A stretch of 8,696 bases of DNA, taken from NCBI GenBank assembly GCA_023430285.1, contig JAEZAV010000168.1, positions 1 through 8,696 of the forward strand, in the 5' to 3' direction. Under the pieces are notes generated by a model. It saw only the letters and a list, made by a program, of their open reading frames with translations. It was not told the origin of the DNA and did not search any database. Every line of letters starts with the position of its first letter. Position 1 is the first letter of the stretch. This DNA comes from Methanobacteriota archaeon. GTDB taxonomy: Archaea; Methanobacteriota; Methanobacteria; Methanobacteriales; Methanobacteriaceae. The position numbers and the translations under genes were made by a program. This document shows positions 1 through 5,687 of the stretch, piece by piece.

Positions 1-476
1 TGCCTATACTTGTTATGCCGCAGGACGATATTACACACCCAATTCCTGATCTTACTGGATACATCACAGAGGGACAGATCGTGTTAAGCAGAGATCTTTT
101 CAGGAAAGGTATCTACCCTCCAGTAGACGTTTTACCATCACTTTCCAGATTGATGAGTGGTGGAATCGGTGAAGGTCAAACAAGGGAAGATCACAGTGGC
201 GTTTCAGACCAGCTTTATTCAGCATACGCAGAAGGAAGGGACTTAAGGGATCTAATGGCTGTTGTAGGTGAAGAAGCTTTAACAGAACGTGACAGGAAAT
301 TTTTAACCTTTGCAGACGAATTTGAGAAACTGTTCATAACCCAGACCAGTGATGAAGACAGGTCCATCCAGGAAACATTGGACCTTGGTTGGCAGTTATT
401 AGGCCTCTTACCAGAAGCTGAACTCAAACGTGTAAAGGCTGAACACATACCAAAATACCACCCAAATTACAAATAA
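1..476 (+). CDS. atpB: A-type ATP synthase subunit B, C-terminal part (5' end outside window)
   Basis: This is the last roughly 158 residues of the non-catalytic nucleotide-binding B subunit of the archaeal A1Ao ATP synthase, which alternates with the catalytic A subunit in the cytoplasmic A3B3 head. The frame is open from the window edge; the first complete codon is at 3 and reads PILVMPQDDITHPIPDLTGY, the conserved B-subunit stretch, so the ATG at 15 is internal and not a start. Further family landmarks are GQIVLSRDL, YPPVDVLPSLSRLM and a C-terminal helical domain ending in KYHPNYK. The stop is TAA at 474-476. It is followed by a short gap with a hairpin and then atpD, the order usual for archaeal ATP synthase operons. 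Family identity is essentially certain; only the 5' part is missing. Confidence 0.96.
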   Translation, partial: PILVMPQDDITHPIPDLTGYITEGQIVLSRDLFRKGIYPPVDVLPSLSRLMSGGIGEGQTREDHSGVSDQLYSAYAEGRDLRDLMAVVGEEALTERDRKFLTFADEFEKLFITQTSDEDRSIQETLDLGWQLLGLLPEAELKRVKAEHIPKYHPNYK

Positions 477-498
477 TCCCTTAAATTTTTTTAAGGGA
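477..498 (+). other. Perfect 8-bp hairpin between atpB and atpD
   Basis: TCCCTTAA at 477-484 pairs exactly with TTAAGGGA at 491-498 around a six-base loop (ATTTTT). It begins on the first base after the atpB stop and ends three bases before the atpD ribosome binding site. It could be an mRNA processing or stability element, or a partial terminator that lowers atpD output relative to atpB. The T tract lies in the loop and 3' arm rather than after the stem, so it is not a classic intrinsic terminator. The pairing is seen directly; the role is inference. Confidence 0.55.
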
Positions 499-500
499 AT

Positions 501-508
501 GTGAGGGA
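501..508 (+). promoter_or_regulatory. Ribosome binding site that fixes the atpD start
   Basis: GTGAGGGA lies four bases before the ATG at 513 and resembles the archaeal Shine-Dalgarno (complement of the CCUCC-containing 16S tail). The first GTG here is in frame and could be mistaken for a start codon, but treating it as the binding site gives a protein beginning MAQEMIEGINPTRMELL, which matches the conserved AtpD N-terminus. Confidence 0.7.
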
Positions 509-512
509 TAAA

Positions 513-1154
513 ATGGCTCAAGAAATGATAGAAGGTATCAATCCAACAAGGATGGAACTTCTAAAACTTAAAGATAGGGAAAAACTCGCAGTAAAAGGGC
601 ACAGTTTACTTAAAGAGAAAAGAAACGCCCTTATTATGGAGTTTTTCAATATACTCGAACGTGTCAAGGGATCAAGGGAAGATGTTGAAAAAACATTGAA
701 AGAAGCCTATGAAGACTTGACAGCAGCACAGATTGTAATGGGTGATTTGGCTGTTAAAAAAGCTGCCATGTCTGTTAACGAATCTATAAACATCGACATC
801 GACTCCAGAAGTGTGATGGGTGTTGTGGTTCCAATGGTCGATTCAGAAATTAAACAACGTAGCATGGTAGAAAGGGGATACGGATTCCTTGAAACCTCAG
901 CTAAAATTGATGAAGCTGCAAGTAAATTTGAAAAGTCTATTAAACTCATAATAGAACTTGGAGAAATAGAGAAAACCATCATTCTCTTAGCTGCAGAAAT
1001 TGAATCTACCAAACGAAGGGTTAACGCACTTGAACATATCATCGTTCCGAGAATCGAGAATACAGTTAAGTACATCGAAATGAGGCTCGAAGAAATGGAA
1101 AGGGAAAACTTCGTAAGGCTTAAAATGATCAAAAAGACCATGGAGATGGAATAA
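513..1154 (+). CDS. atpD: A-type ATP synthase subunit D
   Basis: This encodes the central-stalk subunit D (213 residues, normal length for the family) of the A1Ao ATP synthase, the coiled-coil axle that rotates inside the A3B3 head and couples to subunits F and C. The N-terminal helix has the family signature INPTRMELLKLKDREKLAVKG followed by HSLLKEKRN. The middle has the shorter VMGVVVPMVD segment, and the C-terminal half is a long helix (EIESTKRRVNALEHIIVPRI) ending in a charged EMERENFVRLKMIKK stretch. The ATG at 513 is preferred over the in-frame GTG at 501 because the GTG sits in the ribosome binding site. The gene is 36 nt downstream of atpB, and its stop codon abuts the next start codon, so co-transcription is very likely. 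Confidence 0.96.
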   Translation: MAQEMIEGINPTRMELLKLKDREKLAVKGHSLLKEKRNALIMEFFNILERVKGSREDVEKTLKEAYEDLTAAQIVMGDLAVKKAAMSVNESINIDIDSRSVMGVVVPMVDSEIKQRSMVERGYGFLETSAKIDEAASKFEKSIKLIIELGEIEKTIILLAAEIESTKRRVNALEHIIVPRIENTVKYIEMRLEEMERENFVRLKMIKKTMEME

Positions 1155-1535
1155 TTGAGGATTATAACCCGGTTAGATGCCGTTAAGGAAGAGCTTGCAC
1201 AAGCTAAAGCTGAAAAGCTTGACTTTCAGGTAGGATCTATTTCAGGTAACCTAAGGGCAATAATTGCTGATGAGGATATGGAATTTCAATCAGGAAACAT
1301 TAAATCCATTAAAATTAAGGAAATTCCAATTCCAGCTAATTATTTGAGTTACTTAAGTGGTTATGGATCAAACAGCTACGGTCATACCCTAGCAGTTGAT
1401 GAAGAAATTCCTCTACCTTTAAGCATGGAAAGAAAAGCAGATCATGCAATGTTTGCAGCTGCAAAGGATTGTGAAGTAAAAAAAGATGATCTTTTAGGGG
1501 TTTTAATACTCTTACCAGTGCATCTTACCCATTAA
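1155..1535 (+). CDS. DUF22-like conserved archaeal protein, last gene of the ATP synthase operon
   Basis: A 126-residue soluble protein with no signal peptide or membrane segment. The start is TTG at 1155, immediately after the atpD stop, with GGAGATGGA at 1142-1150 (inside the end of atpD) as a suitably spaced ribosome binding site. The next in-frame ATG codons lie well inside conserved-looking sequence. The sequence has an N-terminal charged helix (LDAVKEELAQAKAEKLDFQV) and a beta-rich middle and end with GNLRAIIADEDMEF, YGHTLAVDEE, SMERKADHAMFAA and DDLLGVLILLPVHLTH. I recognise this from memory as resembling the DUF22 family of methanogens, which has no established function. Its position directly behind atpD suggests a link to ATP synthase assembly or regulation, or simple cotranscription. 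Coding status is strong; the family name is probable; a role is inferred only. Confidence 0.8.
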   Translation: MRIITRLDAVKEELAQAKAEKLDFQVGSISGNLRAIIADEDMEFQSGNIKSIKIKEIPIPANYLSYLSGYGSNSYGHTLAVDEEIPLPLSMERKADHAMFAAAKDCEVKKDDLLGVLILLPVHLTH

Positions 1536-1566
1536 ATTTTTATTTTTTTTCTACATTTTTTTTAAA
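1536..1566 (+). terminator. U-rich terminator of the ATP synthase operon
   Basis: Directly after the stop codon come two oligo-T tracts (TTTTTATTTTTTTT and then TTTTTTTTT) split by CTACA. Archaeal RNA polymerase terminates at such U-rich runs without needing a stem. The tracts face only the plus-strand operon; the convergent minus-strand gene ends at 1574. Confidence 0.65.
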
Positions 1567-1573
1567 GAAATTT

Positions 1574-1987
1574 TTAGTTACCAAACCTGGCCCTCATTGA
1601 TCTGTTAAGAGGTTCCCTTAGATCGTTGAACTGGATCAGAAGGTCATCGATCACGTAGCGAATATGCTTCAATTCTTCTATATCCTGATTTGATTTTGAT
1701 TCCAAATTTTTAAGCTCTTTTATCAACTTCTTTTTAGGAGAACCCATTATAATGCTACTCAGTCCGCTGTTTTGTTTCATGGAATATTTGGTTCTTAATC
1801 TAGCTTTTTCCTTTAGAAAATTAGATTCCATGGAACGAATATCCCTTCGAACTTCTTCTCTAAGTTTCATGAGGATGTTTTCCCTTTCGTTGATCTCGGA
1901 AATTAAACGTCTTGATTCTGCAATAGAATTCGCTTCAACATCGATTTCAACTAATTCTCCGATAGTTTTGTAATAATAATCAATCAT
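1574..1987 (-). CDS. Hypothetical charged coiled-coil protein (137 aa)
   Basis: I do not recognise the family. The 137-residue product is soluble, very rich in Glu, Lys, Arg, Leu and Ile, and predicted to be almost entirely helical. A first heptad-like region covers roughly residues 10-70 (for example NSIAESRRLISEINERENIL) and a second roughly residues 85-125. They are joined by a Gly/Ser/Pro-containing break (SGLSSIIMGSPKKK, about residues 74-87), suggesting an antiparallel helical hairpin. It has no cysteines and no enzyme motif. The ATG at 1987 has an AGGTAGGG-like ribosome binding site a few bases upstream, and a TATA box lies about 60 bp upstream. It is transcribed alone and convergent with the ATP synthase operon. 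Long frame, good start signals and normal composition support a real gene. Confidence 0.75.
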   Translation of the reverse strand: MIDYYYKTIGELVEIDVEANSIAESRRLISEINERENILMKLREEVRRDIRSMESNFLKEKARLRTKYSMKQNSGLSSIIMGSPKKKLIKELKNLESKSNQDIEELKHIRYVIDDLLIQFNDLREPLNRSMRARFGN

Positions 1988-2041
1988 TTAAACCCTACCT
2001 GCCCCAAAAATCCTATATTAATATATAGATAGTTTTTAAAC

Positions 2042-2050
2042 GTTTATAAG
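2042..2050 (-). promoter_or_regulatory. TATA box for the coiled-coil gene at 1987
   Basis: Read on the minus strand the sequence is CTTATAAAC preceded by a purine/A-rich BRE-like stretch (TGTAAAA). Transcription would begin near 2020, giving a leader of about 30 nt that contains the ribosome binding site. A second AT-rich box (TATATATTAATATA, 2017-2030) lies closer but would place the start inside the ribosome binding site. Confidence 0.45.
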
Positions 2051-2202
2051 TTTTACAGTTAATTGAACATTAAGTATGTGGCTAATTACTATAAGAGAAT
2101 CTTTAGTTCTAGATTATGAGATATGAAGGTTATCCCTGCAATACAAGTTAAAGAAAATTTCACGTGTATTTAATAATATTTAGTTTTAATAGTAAACTGA
2201 TA

Positions 2203-2215
2203 ATTGAAGTTCAAT
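2203..2215. repeat. 13-bp perfect palindrome, possible operator
   Basis: ATTGAAGTTCAAT is a 6-1-6 palindrome in the intergenic region. It is about 115 bp upstream of the likely transcription start of the UPF0216-like gene and about 160 bp from that of the coiled-coil gene. The symmetry suits a dimeric DNA-binding protein, but the distance from both promoters and the AT-rich background make a functional role uncertain. Confidence 0.3.
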
Positions 2216-2315
2216 CAATGGAATTTTCATAAAACAGTAAGAATGGCTAACTAAAATGAAGAACAACTCTCGTAAAATATTAAGATTCCTGATAAAAATC
2301 ATAATCTGATTAAAG

Positions 2316-2323
2316 TTAATATA
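2316..2323 (+). promoter_or_regulatory. TATA-like box for the UPF0216-like gene (possibly leaderless mRNA)
   Basis: TTAATATA at 2316-2323 is preceded by TTAAAG, which fits a BRE. The expected start of transcription, about 25 bp from the box centre, is near 2345, only a few bases before the ATG at 2350. This agrees with the absence of a Shine-Dalgarno in front of that ATG. Confidence 0.4.
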
Positions 2324-2349
2324 GGATCGATGAAGATATATTTTAGAAT

Positions 2350-2757
2350 ATGACACCTGATTTCAGCAGGGGAGACAAACTTGTTAAAAAACAGATTCTG
2401 ATTCTGAACAAGCATTTGCCCCGTAAAAGAAAATTTCTCGAAGAACTTTTAAAAGAAGATAAGCCCCATGTTATTGGTGCGGATGGAACCAGACACAGGT
2501 TTAAAAAGGAAGAACTCGAGAGGATTTCCGGGATAATAGGGAAATCTAACTTCGATAAGCTGAAACTTCCAATTTATATTGAAATAGATTCTAATGCTTC
2601 TGGTTCTAGAATAGCTGGAAAGTATGAATCAGAAGTAGTTTGTAAGATTCTTGAGGTTGATAACTGTGAAACTGAGATGTATATCTACAGGGCAGATTTA
2701 AAGAAACTACGAAGTATACTCCCAACAACCACCCAATACATATTTTTAGTGAGGTAA
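2350..2757 (+). CDS. UPF0216 / DUF61-like conserved archaeal protein
   Basis: A 135-residue soluble protein that I recognise as resembling UPF0216 (DUF61), a family of small archaeal proteins without an assigned function. Features are a basic N-terminal helix (LVKKQILILNKHLPRKRKFL), a central DKPHVIGADGTRHRFKKEEL segment with conserved-looking His, Asp and Arg residues, a strand LKLPIYIEID, and a C-terminal strand pair (CETEMYIYRADLKKL) ending in TTTQYIFLVR. The ATG at 2350 has no Shine-Dalgarno, and a TATA-like box places the transcript start close by, so translation may be leaderless. The gene ends six bases before the next start codon, whose ribosome binding site overlaps its stop codon, so the two are a transcription unit. 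Coding status is strong; the function is unknown. Confidence 0.85.
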   Translation: MTPDFSRGDKLVKKQILILNKHLPRKRKFLEELLKEDKPHVIGADGTRHRFKKEELERISGIIGKSNFDKLKLPIYIEIDSNASGSRIAGKYESEVVCKILEVDNCETEMYIYRADLKKLRSILPTTTQYIFLVR

Positions 2758-2763
2758 ATCACA

Positions 2764-2922
2764 ATGAGCGTAGATCCATTGAACGAATTATTTAAAGATG
2801 TTGAAGACCCTGATAAACGTGCTAAACTTTTTTTGTTAGTATCTGCTGCAATGATCATTTCAACCATTCTTATTGTTGTGGGCACCATCATTTTCATACT
2901 ATGGGCTTTACACATTATCTAA
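2764..2922 (+). CDS. Small single-pass membrane protein (52 aa)
   Basis: A short gene behind the UPF0216-like gene. GTGAGGT at 2749-2755, overlapping the upstream stop codon, is a good ribosome binding site eight bases before the ATG. The product has an acidic N-terminal head (VDPLNELFKDVEDPDKRAK, residues 3-21) and one hydrophobic helix over residues 22-52 (VSAAMIISTILIVVGTIIFI then LWALHII), ending at TAA 2920-2922. It has no cleavable signal peptide; with a charged N-terminus and a hydrophobic tail it looks like a tail-anchored protein. Coupling to the preceding gene suggests the two products act together, perhaps with the small protein as membrane anchor. I cannot assign a family; the strong ribosome binding site and clean topology support a real gene. 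Confidence 0.75.
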   Translation: MSVDPLNELFKDVEDPDKRAKLFLLVSAAMIISTILIVVGTIIFILWALHII

Positions 2923-2956
2923 CTTAAAAACAGAAATTTAAAAGATTTTATATATT

Positions 2957-4114
2957 TCAGGGCACAGAATGCATGTTTCGGTACACTGAAGCAACCAGTT
3001 CGTGGCTGGTTTGCACGGTGTTTTCTAACATCATACCAGAATTAACAACTGTTACCACGGGTTCTCCCTTCTCAATTATAACATCTTTAGGGGGGAGATC
3101 GTAAATTCCCTCGTGATTCATATTCTCTACCAGGGATCTTTCCTTTGCGAAAACAATTTGTTTCATTGCAAAACATCGCGGGTTTATGTTTTCAATTAGG
3201 GAACCATTACATGCGTTGATATGGGTTTGAGCCATGTTTATTCCCAACGATAATTCAGCAACTTCAAAGCTACCCTGAAGTCTAGGATTTACTTCGATTA
3301 TGTGGGGAGTACCATCCTCTTGGATTACCATGTCCACGCCGTTGGATCCAATGAGGCCTAGATCCAAGATTATTTCTTCTGAAATTTCCTTCAACTGATC
3401 GATGGATCCTTGATCCAAGCCTGTGAATGGGGTTATATTTCCACAGTAACCATATTTTTCCAGTTGTCCCAACCCAATATTTCCTATTATTTGCTGATTT
3501 ACTAGAATTGTTCTTGCTTCATCTACACTAGAAATTACCGATATACTAATGTTCTGGCCATCAACAATTTCCTGTAAAATAGCACCATTATTATCTATAG
3601 TTACAACGGGAGATGTAACTTTTGTTATGCCAACTCCACCAGATCCTTCAAGAGGTTTGATGAGAAATTTTTTCTCGGGATTGTCCTGTACTATGCAATT
3701 GGCATCTTCCAAAGTTTCAACAAAAAAAGTAGCAGGAATGTTAATTATTCCTTCAAATCTCTTTTTAAGAGTTTTGTACAATTTATATTTATTTTCTACG
3801 TCTTTTATATTGTGATTTCCCAAAATCTTATCCTTTGGAAATTGGATTGGATCTGCACCTGAACAGCATACAACATGATCAACATCTTGGACAAATTCAG
3901 CTGCAATTTTGTTTAAACTGTCATCAGTAAATCTTTCAGAAAAAAAACCCGTTGATTCATTGGGCTTATACTTTAAAATTGATCTGTACTCCTTTACAAC
4001 CGGGAGAAGATCTTCACATCCGAAATAATCAGCGGAGTAAACATTGAATCCTGCATTATTTAATGCAGCTGCTACAGGTCTGGTACTTGCACCTACAACT
4101 AAAATATTTTCCAT
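2957..4114 (-). CDS. ATP-grasp carboligase-like enzyme, substrate unknown
   Basis: A 385-residue cytoplasmic enzyme of the ATP-grasp superfamily, which joins a carboxylate to an amine or other nucleophile through an acyl-phosphate. Residues 1-40 form a Rossmann-like pre-ATP-grasp domain (ILVVGASTRPVAAALNNAGF, then VYSADYFG). The ATP-binding part has the Lys of LIKP (153), the glycine-rich loop GSGGVG (157-162), the hinge QEIVDG (181-186), an Asp in GVDMV (261) and the Mg-binding EVNPR (274-278), all intact. A beta-rich C-terminal segment follows (GEPVVTVVNSGMM, about 350-362). The layout resembles COG2232, the predicted archaeal ATP-dependent carboligases; as I recall, bacterial relatives occur near C1-carrier cofactor genes, so a cofactor role is possible but unproven. 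The ATG has only a weak GGTTGT-like ribosome binding site and lies 24 nt after tRNA-Gln on the same strand. Confidence 0.88.
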   Translation of the reverse strand: MENILVVGASTRPVAAALNNAGFNVYSADYFGCEDLLPVVKEYRSILKYKPNESTGFFSERFTDDSLNKIAAEFVQDVDHVVCCSGADPIQFPKDKILGNHNIKDVENKYKLYKTLKKRFEGIINIPATFFVETLEDANCIVQDNPEKKFLIKPLEGSGGVGITKVTSPVVTIDNNGAILQEIVDGQNISISVISSVDEARTILVNQQIIGNIGLGQLEKYGYCGNITPFTGLDQGSIDQLKEISEEIILDLGLIGSNGVDMVIQEDGTPHIIEVNPRLQGSFEVAELSLGINMAQTHINACNGSLIENINPRCFAMKQIVFAKERSLVENMNHEGIYDLPPKDVIIEKGEPVVTVVNSGMMLENTVQTSHELVASVYRNMHSVP

Positions 4115-4138
4115 TGATACAACCCATAAAAATTAGAA

Positions 4139-4210
<72 letters not shown>

Positions 4211-4257
4211 AAATAGAATAGAACTGTTAATACAGTAATCAGTTTTTACAATTAGCT

Positions 4258-4267
4258 TATATTTAAA
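4258..4267 (-). promoter_or_regulatory. TATA box for tRNA-Gln
   Basis: Minus-strand TTTAAATATA is a close match to the archaeal TATA consensus. Transcription should start near 4236, giving a leader of about 25 nt before the mature tRNA. The box begins about 22 bp beyond the end of the nuclease gene. It may also serve the ATP-grasp gene if the two are co-transcribed. Confidence 0.7.
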
Positions 4268-4288
4268 TGTATCGAAGTTCTGGACAAA

Positions 4289-4954
4289 CTAAAATATGGA
4301 TTTTTTATCACAGAGGTTGTTGAATCTGCAGCTCCTGCATTTATTAGGATTTTTTGTGGGAATAAAATCAATTTTTCCATCTAAGAGTCCGTGCATCCTA
4401 TTAATGAGGTTTTTAATATCCATTTCTGCCTTTTTATCGAAGTAAGAAGACCAGAATATATTATCGGTACCTCTTTCCCTTAACGATGCAATTATTCTCC
4501 TTTTTTCAGGTACCATTTCCTTAAATGCTAGGCAGTACCCGTAAACTTGGTTTATGCTTGATGAGTAAGCAACCTTTCCAGGTTTATCATCTATTATTAT
4601 GAATTCATCTGGAGTCATCCAAACTTCATCAATGAAACCCCTGATACCGAAGGTTTCAGAGATAACTGGCAGTTCCCTCGAGAGTATCTCACCAGTTTTA
4701 GATGTTTCCAGCATTTCTTCAAATGTTGCAGGTTCGGCGTCTTTTTTGAAGTTGTTTTCAAGGGTTAGGTGTTCTTGAGTACCTTCAACCATGGCTTTAG
4801 TTGGTTTAATATCTATTCCCTTCACATTTTCAAGGAAGATACCATATTCACAAAATCCCTGTTTGTTGAGCCAGCTGATTGGGAAGTTGTTTTTATCAGC
4901 AATTATTTTAACTTGACTTATGGATGGATGCGGCTTTGATCTTGAACTGACCAT
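4289..4954 (-). CDS. Stand-alone Cas4/RecB-like PD-(D/E)XK nuclease with Fe-S cluster motif
   Basis: A 221-residue protein of the Cas4/RecB-type PD-(D/E)XK nuclease superfamily. All hallmarks are visible: first Cys in GFCEYG (35), active-site His in EGTQEH (62), Asp in GFIDEV (109), the DDK of IIIDDKPG (122-124), the QVYGY (136-140) instance of the QxxxY motif, and a C-terminal KCRSCRFNNLC with Cys 206, 209 and 215. Spacing C-x(n)-C-x2-C-x5-C is that of 4Fe-4S Cas4/AddB nucleases, which cut or resect single-stranded DNA ends. The length is typical for Cas4. No cas1, cas2 or CRISPR repeat is in the window, so it is probably not an adaptation Cas4. Its ATG lies 2 bp after the stop of the upstream coiled-coil gene, with GGCGAT in the end of that gene as ribosome binding site, implying translational coupling. 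Confidence 0.85.
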   Translation of the reverse strand: MVSSRSKPHPSISQVKIIADKNNFPISWLNKQGFCEYGIFLENVKGIDIKPTKAMVEGTQEHLTLENNFKKDAEPATFEEMLETSKTGEILSRELPVISETFGIRGFIDEVWMTPDEFIIIDDKPGKVAYSSSINQVYGYCLAFKEMVPEKRRIIASLRERGTDNIFWSSYFDKKAEMDIKNLINRMHGLLDGKIDFIPTKNPNKCRSCRFNNLCDKKSIF

Positions 4955-4956
4955 TA

Positions 4957-5523
4957 TTAATCGCCTTCCCCATCCCTTTTACTACCTAACCTGTTCTTTA
5001 AACTGGACCATATATCATCCTTTTGGGTATTCTCTTCCTCATCAGCCTTTTTCTTCTGGAATTCGAGCTGAAATCTGGATTTTAATTCGTCATGATCCTT
5101 TTTTAAGGCTTCAAATTCCCTTTTAACGACACTGTTCTCATTTTCAAGAGTTTTTATTTTCTCCCCATCTAATCTAATTCGTTTATTTGTTTTAGAATGT
5201 TTACTAACCAATTCCTTATAGGATCTAGATAGTTCGTTATGTTTCCATTCTAATTCTGCAAGCTCTCGTTCGTAGGCAGCTATGCTGTTTTGACCATAGC
5301 CCACATTATCGAAAAACTCAGCTACTGTAGTTTTATTTGCAATGGCCAGATCTTCCATCTCGGAACTGGGAATTATTAGAACATCTTCACTACACTGAAA
5401 GTTATCAGATCTTTTTAAAGGCACCAAGTACTGGTTATATTCATAAACTTTCCTTTTACCGCCTACAGTCTTTTTAGTTTTCTTTTTATAGCATTTAACA
5501 GCTGATTTTACTACTTTTACCAT
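4957..5523 (-). CDS. Hypothetical protein: basic N-terminal domain plus long coiled coil, paired with the nuclease
   Basis: A 188-residue protein of a family I do not recognise. Residues 1-55 are basic and look beta-rich (VVKSAVKCYKKKTKK, then KRKVYEYNQYLVPLKR and SEDVLIIPSSEM), like a small nucleic-acid-binding fold. Residues 58-75 form a short helical linker with AEFFDNVGYG. Residues 82-163 have heptad character (YERELAELEWKHNELSRSYK, then IKTLENENSVVKREFEALKK) and should form a long coiled coil. The tail is acidic, then IWSSLKNRLGSKRD. There are no membrane segments and no catalytic motif. GGAG lies ten bases before the ATG. The gene runs straight into the Cas4-like nuclease gene, which suggests a DNA-binding or dimerising partner for that nuclease. 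That role is inferred from the arrangement only. Confidence 0.8.
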   Translation of the reverse strand: MVKVVKSAVKCYKKKTKKTVGGKRKVYEYNQYLVPLKRSDNFQCSEDVLIIPSSEMEDLAIANKTTVAEFFDNVGYGQNSIAAYERELAELEWKHNELSRSYKELVSKHSKTNKRIRLDGEKIKTLENENSVVKREFEALKKDHDELKSRFQLEFQKKKADEEENTQKDDIWSSLKNRLGSKRDGEGD

Positions 5524-5569
5524 TAATACTGCTCCAGTGAATTGACAAGAAATAAAGACAGATCCTTCA

Positions 5570-5580
5570 CCAATTAAATG
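5570..5580 (-). promoter_or_regulatory. Possible TATA box for the coiled-coil/nuclease operon
   Basis: On the minus strand, CATTTAATTGG fits a weak TATA box; transcription would start near 5549 and leave a leader of about 26 nt containing the GGAG site at 5532-5535. A second candidate (AATAATATAATTC, 5623-5635) would give a leader of about 80 nt. The rest of the 5524-5687 gap shows only the terminator of the upstream gene. Confidence 0.3.
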
Positions 5581-5651
5581 GGAAATGATTCCACTTCATT
5601 TGAAATATTCTAATGTAGAACAGAATTATATTATTGATACCTTCTTTTATC

Positions 5652-5670
5652 CTTTTTGAAAAAATTTTCA
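5652..5670 (-). terminator. Probable terminator of the UbiA-family gene
   Basis: About 18 nt past the stop codon the minus strand reads GAAAATTTTTTC, followed by further A/T tracts. This gives a U6 run and a short self-complementary element, consistent with archaeal U-tract termination. It separates the prenyltransferase gene from the coiled-coil/nuclease operon downstream. Confidence 0.45.
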
Positions 5671-5687
5671 TTCACAGACCCAACAGT

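Larger units (their letters stand above)
1988..2349. other. Gene-free AT-rich intergenic region between divergent genes
   Basis: This stretch of about 360 bases has no open frame with a credible start signal. It holds the minus-strand TATA box near 2046, a plus-strand TATA-like box at 2316-2323, and a perfect 13-bp palindrome at 2203-2215 (six-base arms around a central G). Shorter inverted repeats such as AATCT/AGATT occur but are expected by chance in such AT-rich DNA. I see no tRNA-like fold, GC-rich island of the kind typical of archaeal structured RNAs, or repeat array. Confidence 0.6.

Noticed and set aside
501..503. GTG as the atpD start codon
   Set aside because: It lies within the GTGAGGGA ribosome binding site for the ATG at 513, and the family N-terminus matches MAQEMIEGINPTRMELL.
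707..1141. Long open frame antisense to atpD
   Set aside because: It mirrors the strongly conserved AtpD coding sequence and has low-complexity Ser/Leu/Ile content typical of a complementary-strand shadow.
2256..2309. 17-codon frame MKNNSRKILRFLIKIII in the intergenic region
   Set aside because: It has no ribosome binding site and no nearby promoter in suitable position, and frames of this size are expected by chance in AT-rich DNA.
1988..2349. Structured RNA or riboswitch in the 360-bp gap
   Set aside because: The region is uniformly AT-rich with only short imperfect inverted repeats, and neither flanking gene is a usual riboswitch target.
4289..4954. Calling the Cas4-like gene part of a CRISPR-Cas locus
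   Set aside because: No direct-repeat array, cas1, cas2 or effector gene is present anywhere in the window; the gene stands with a coiled-coil partner and a tRNA.
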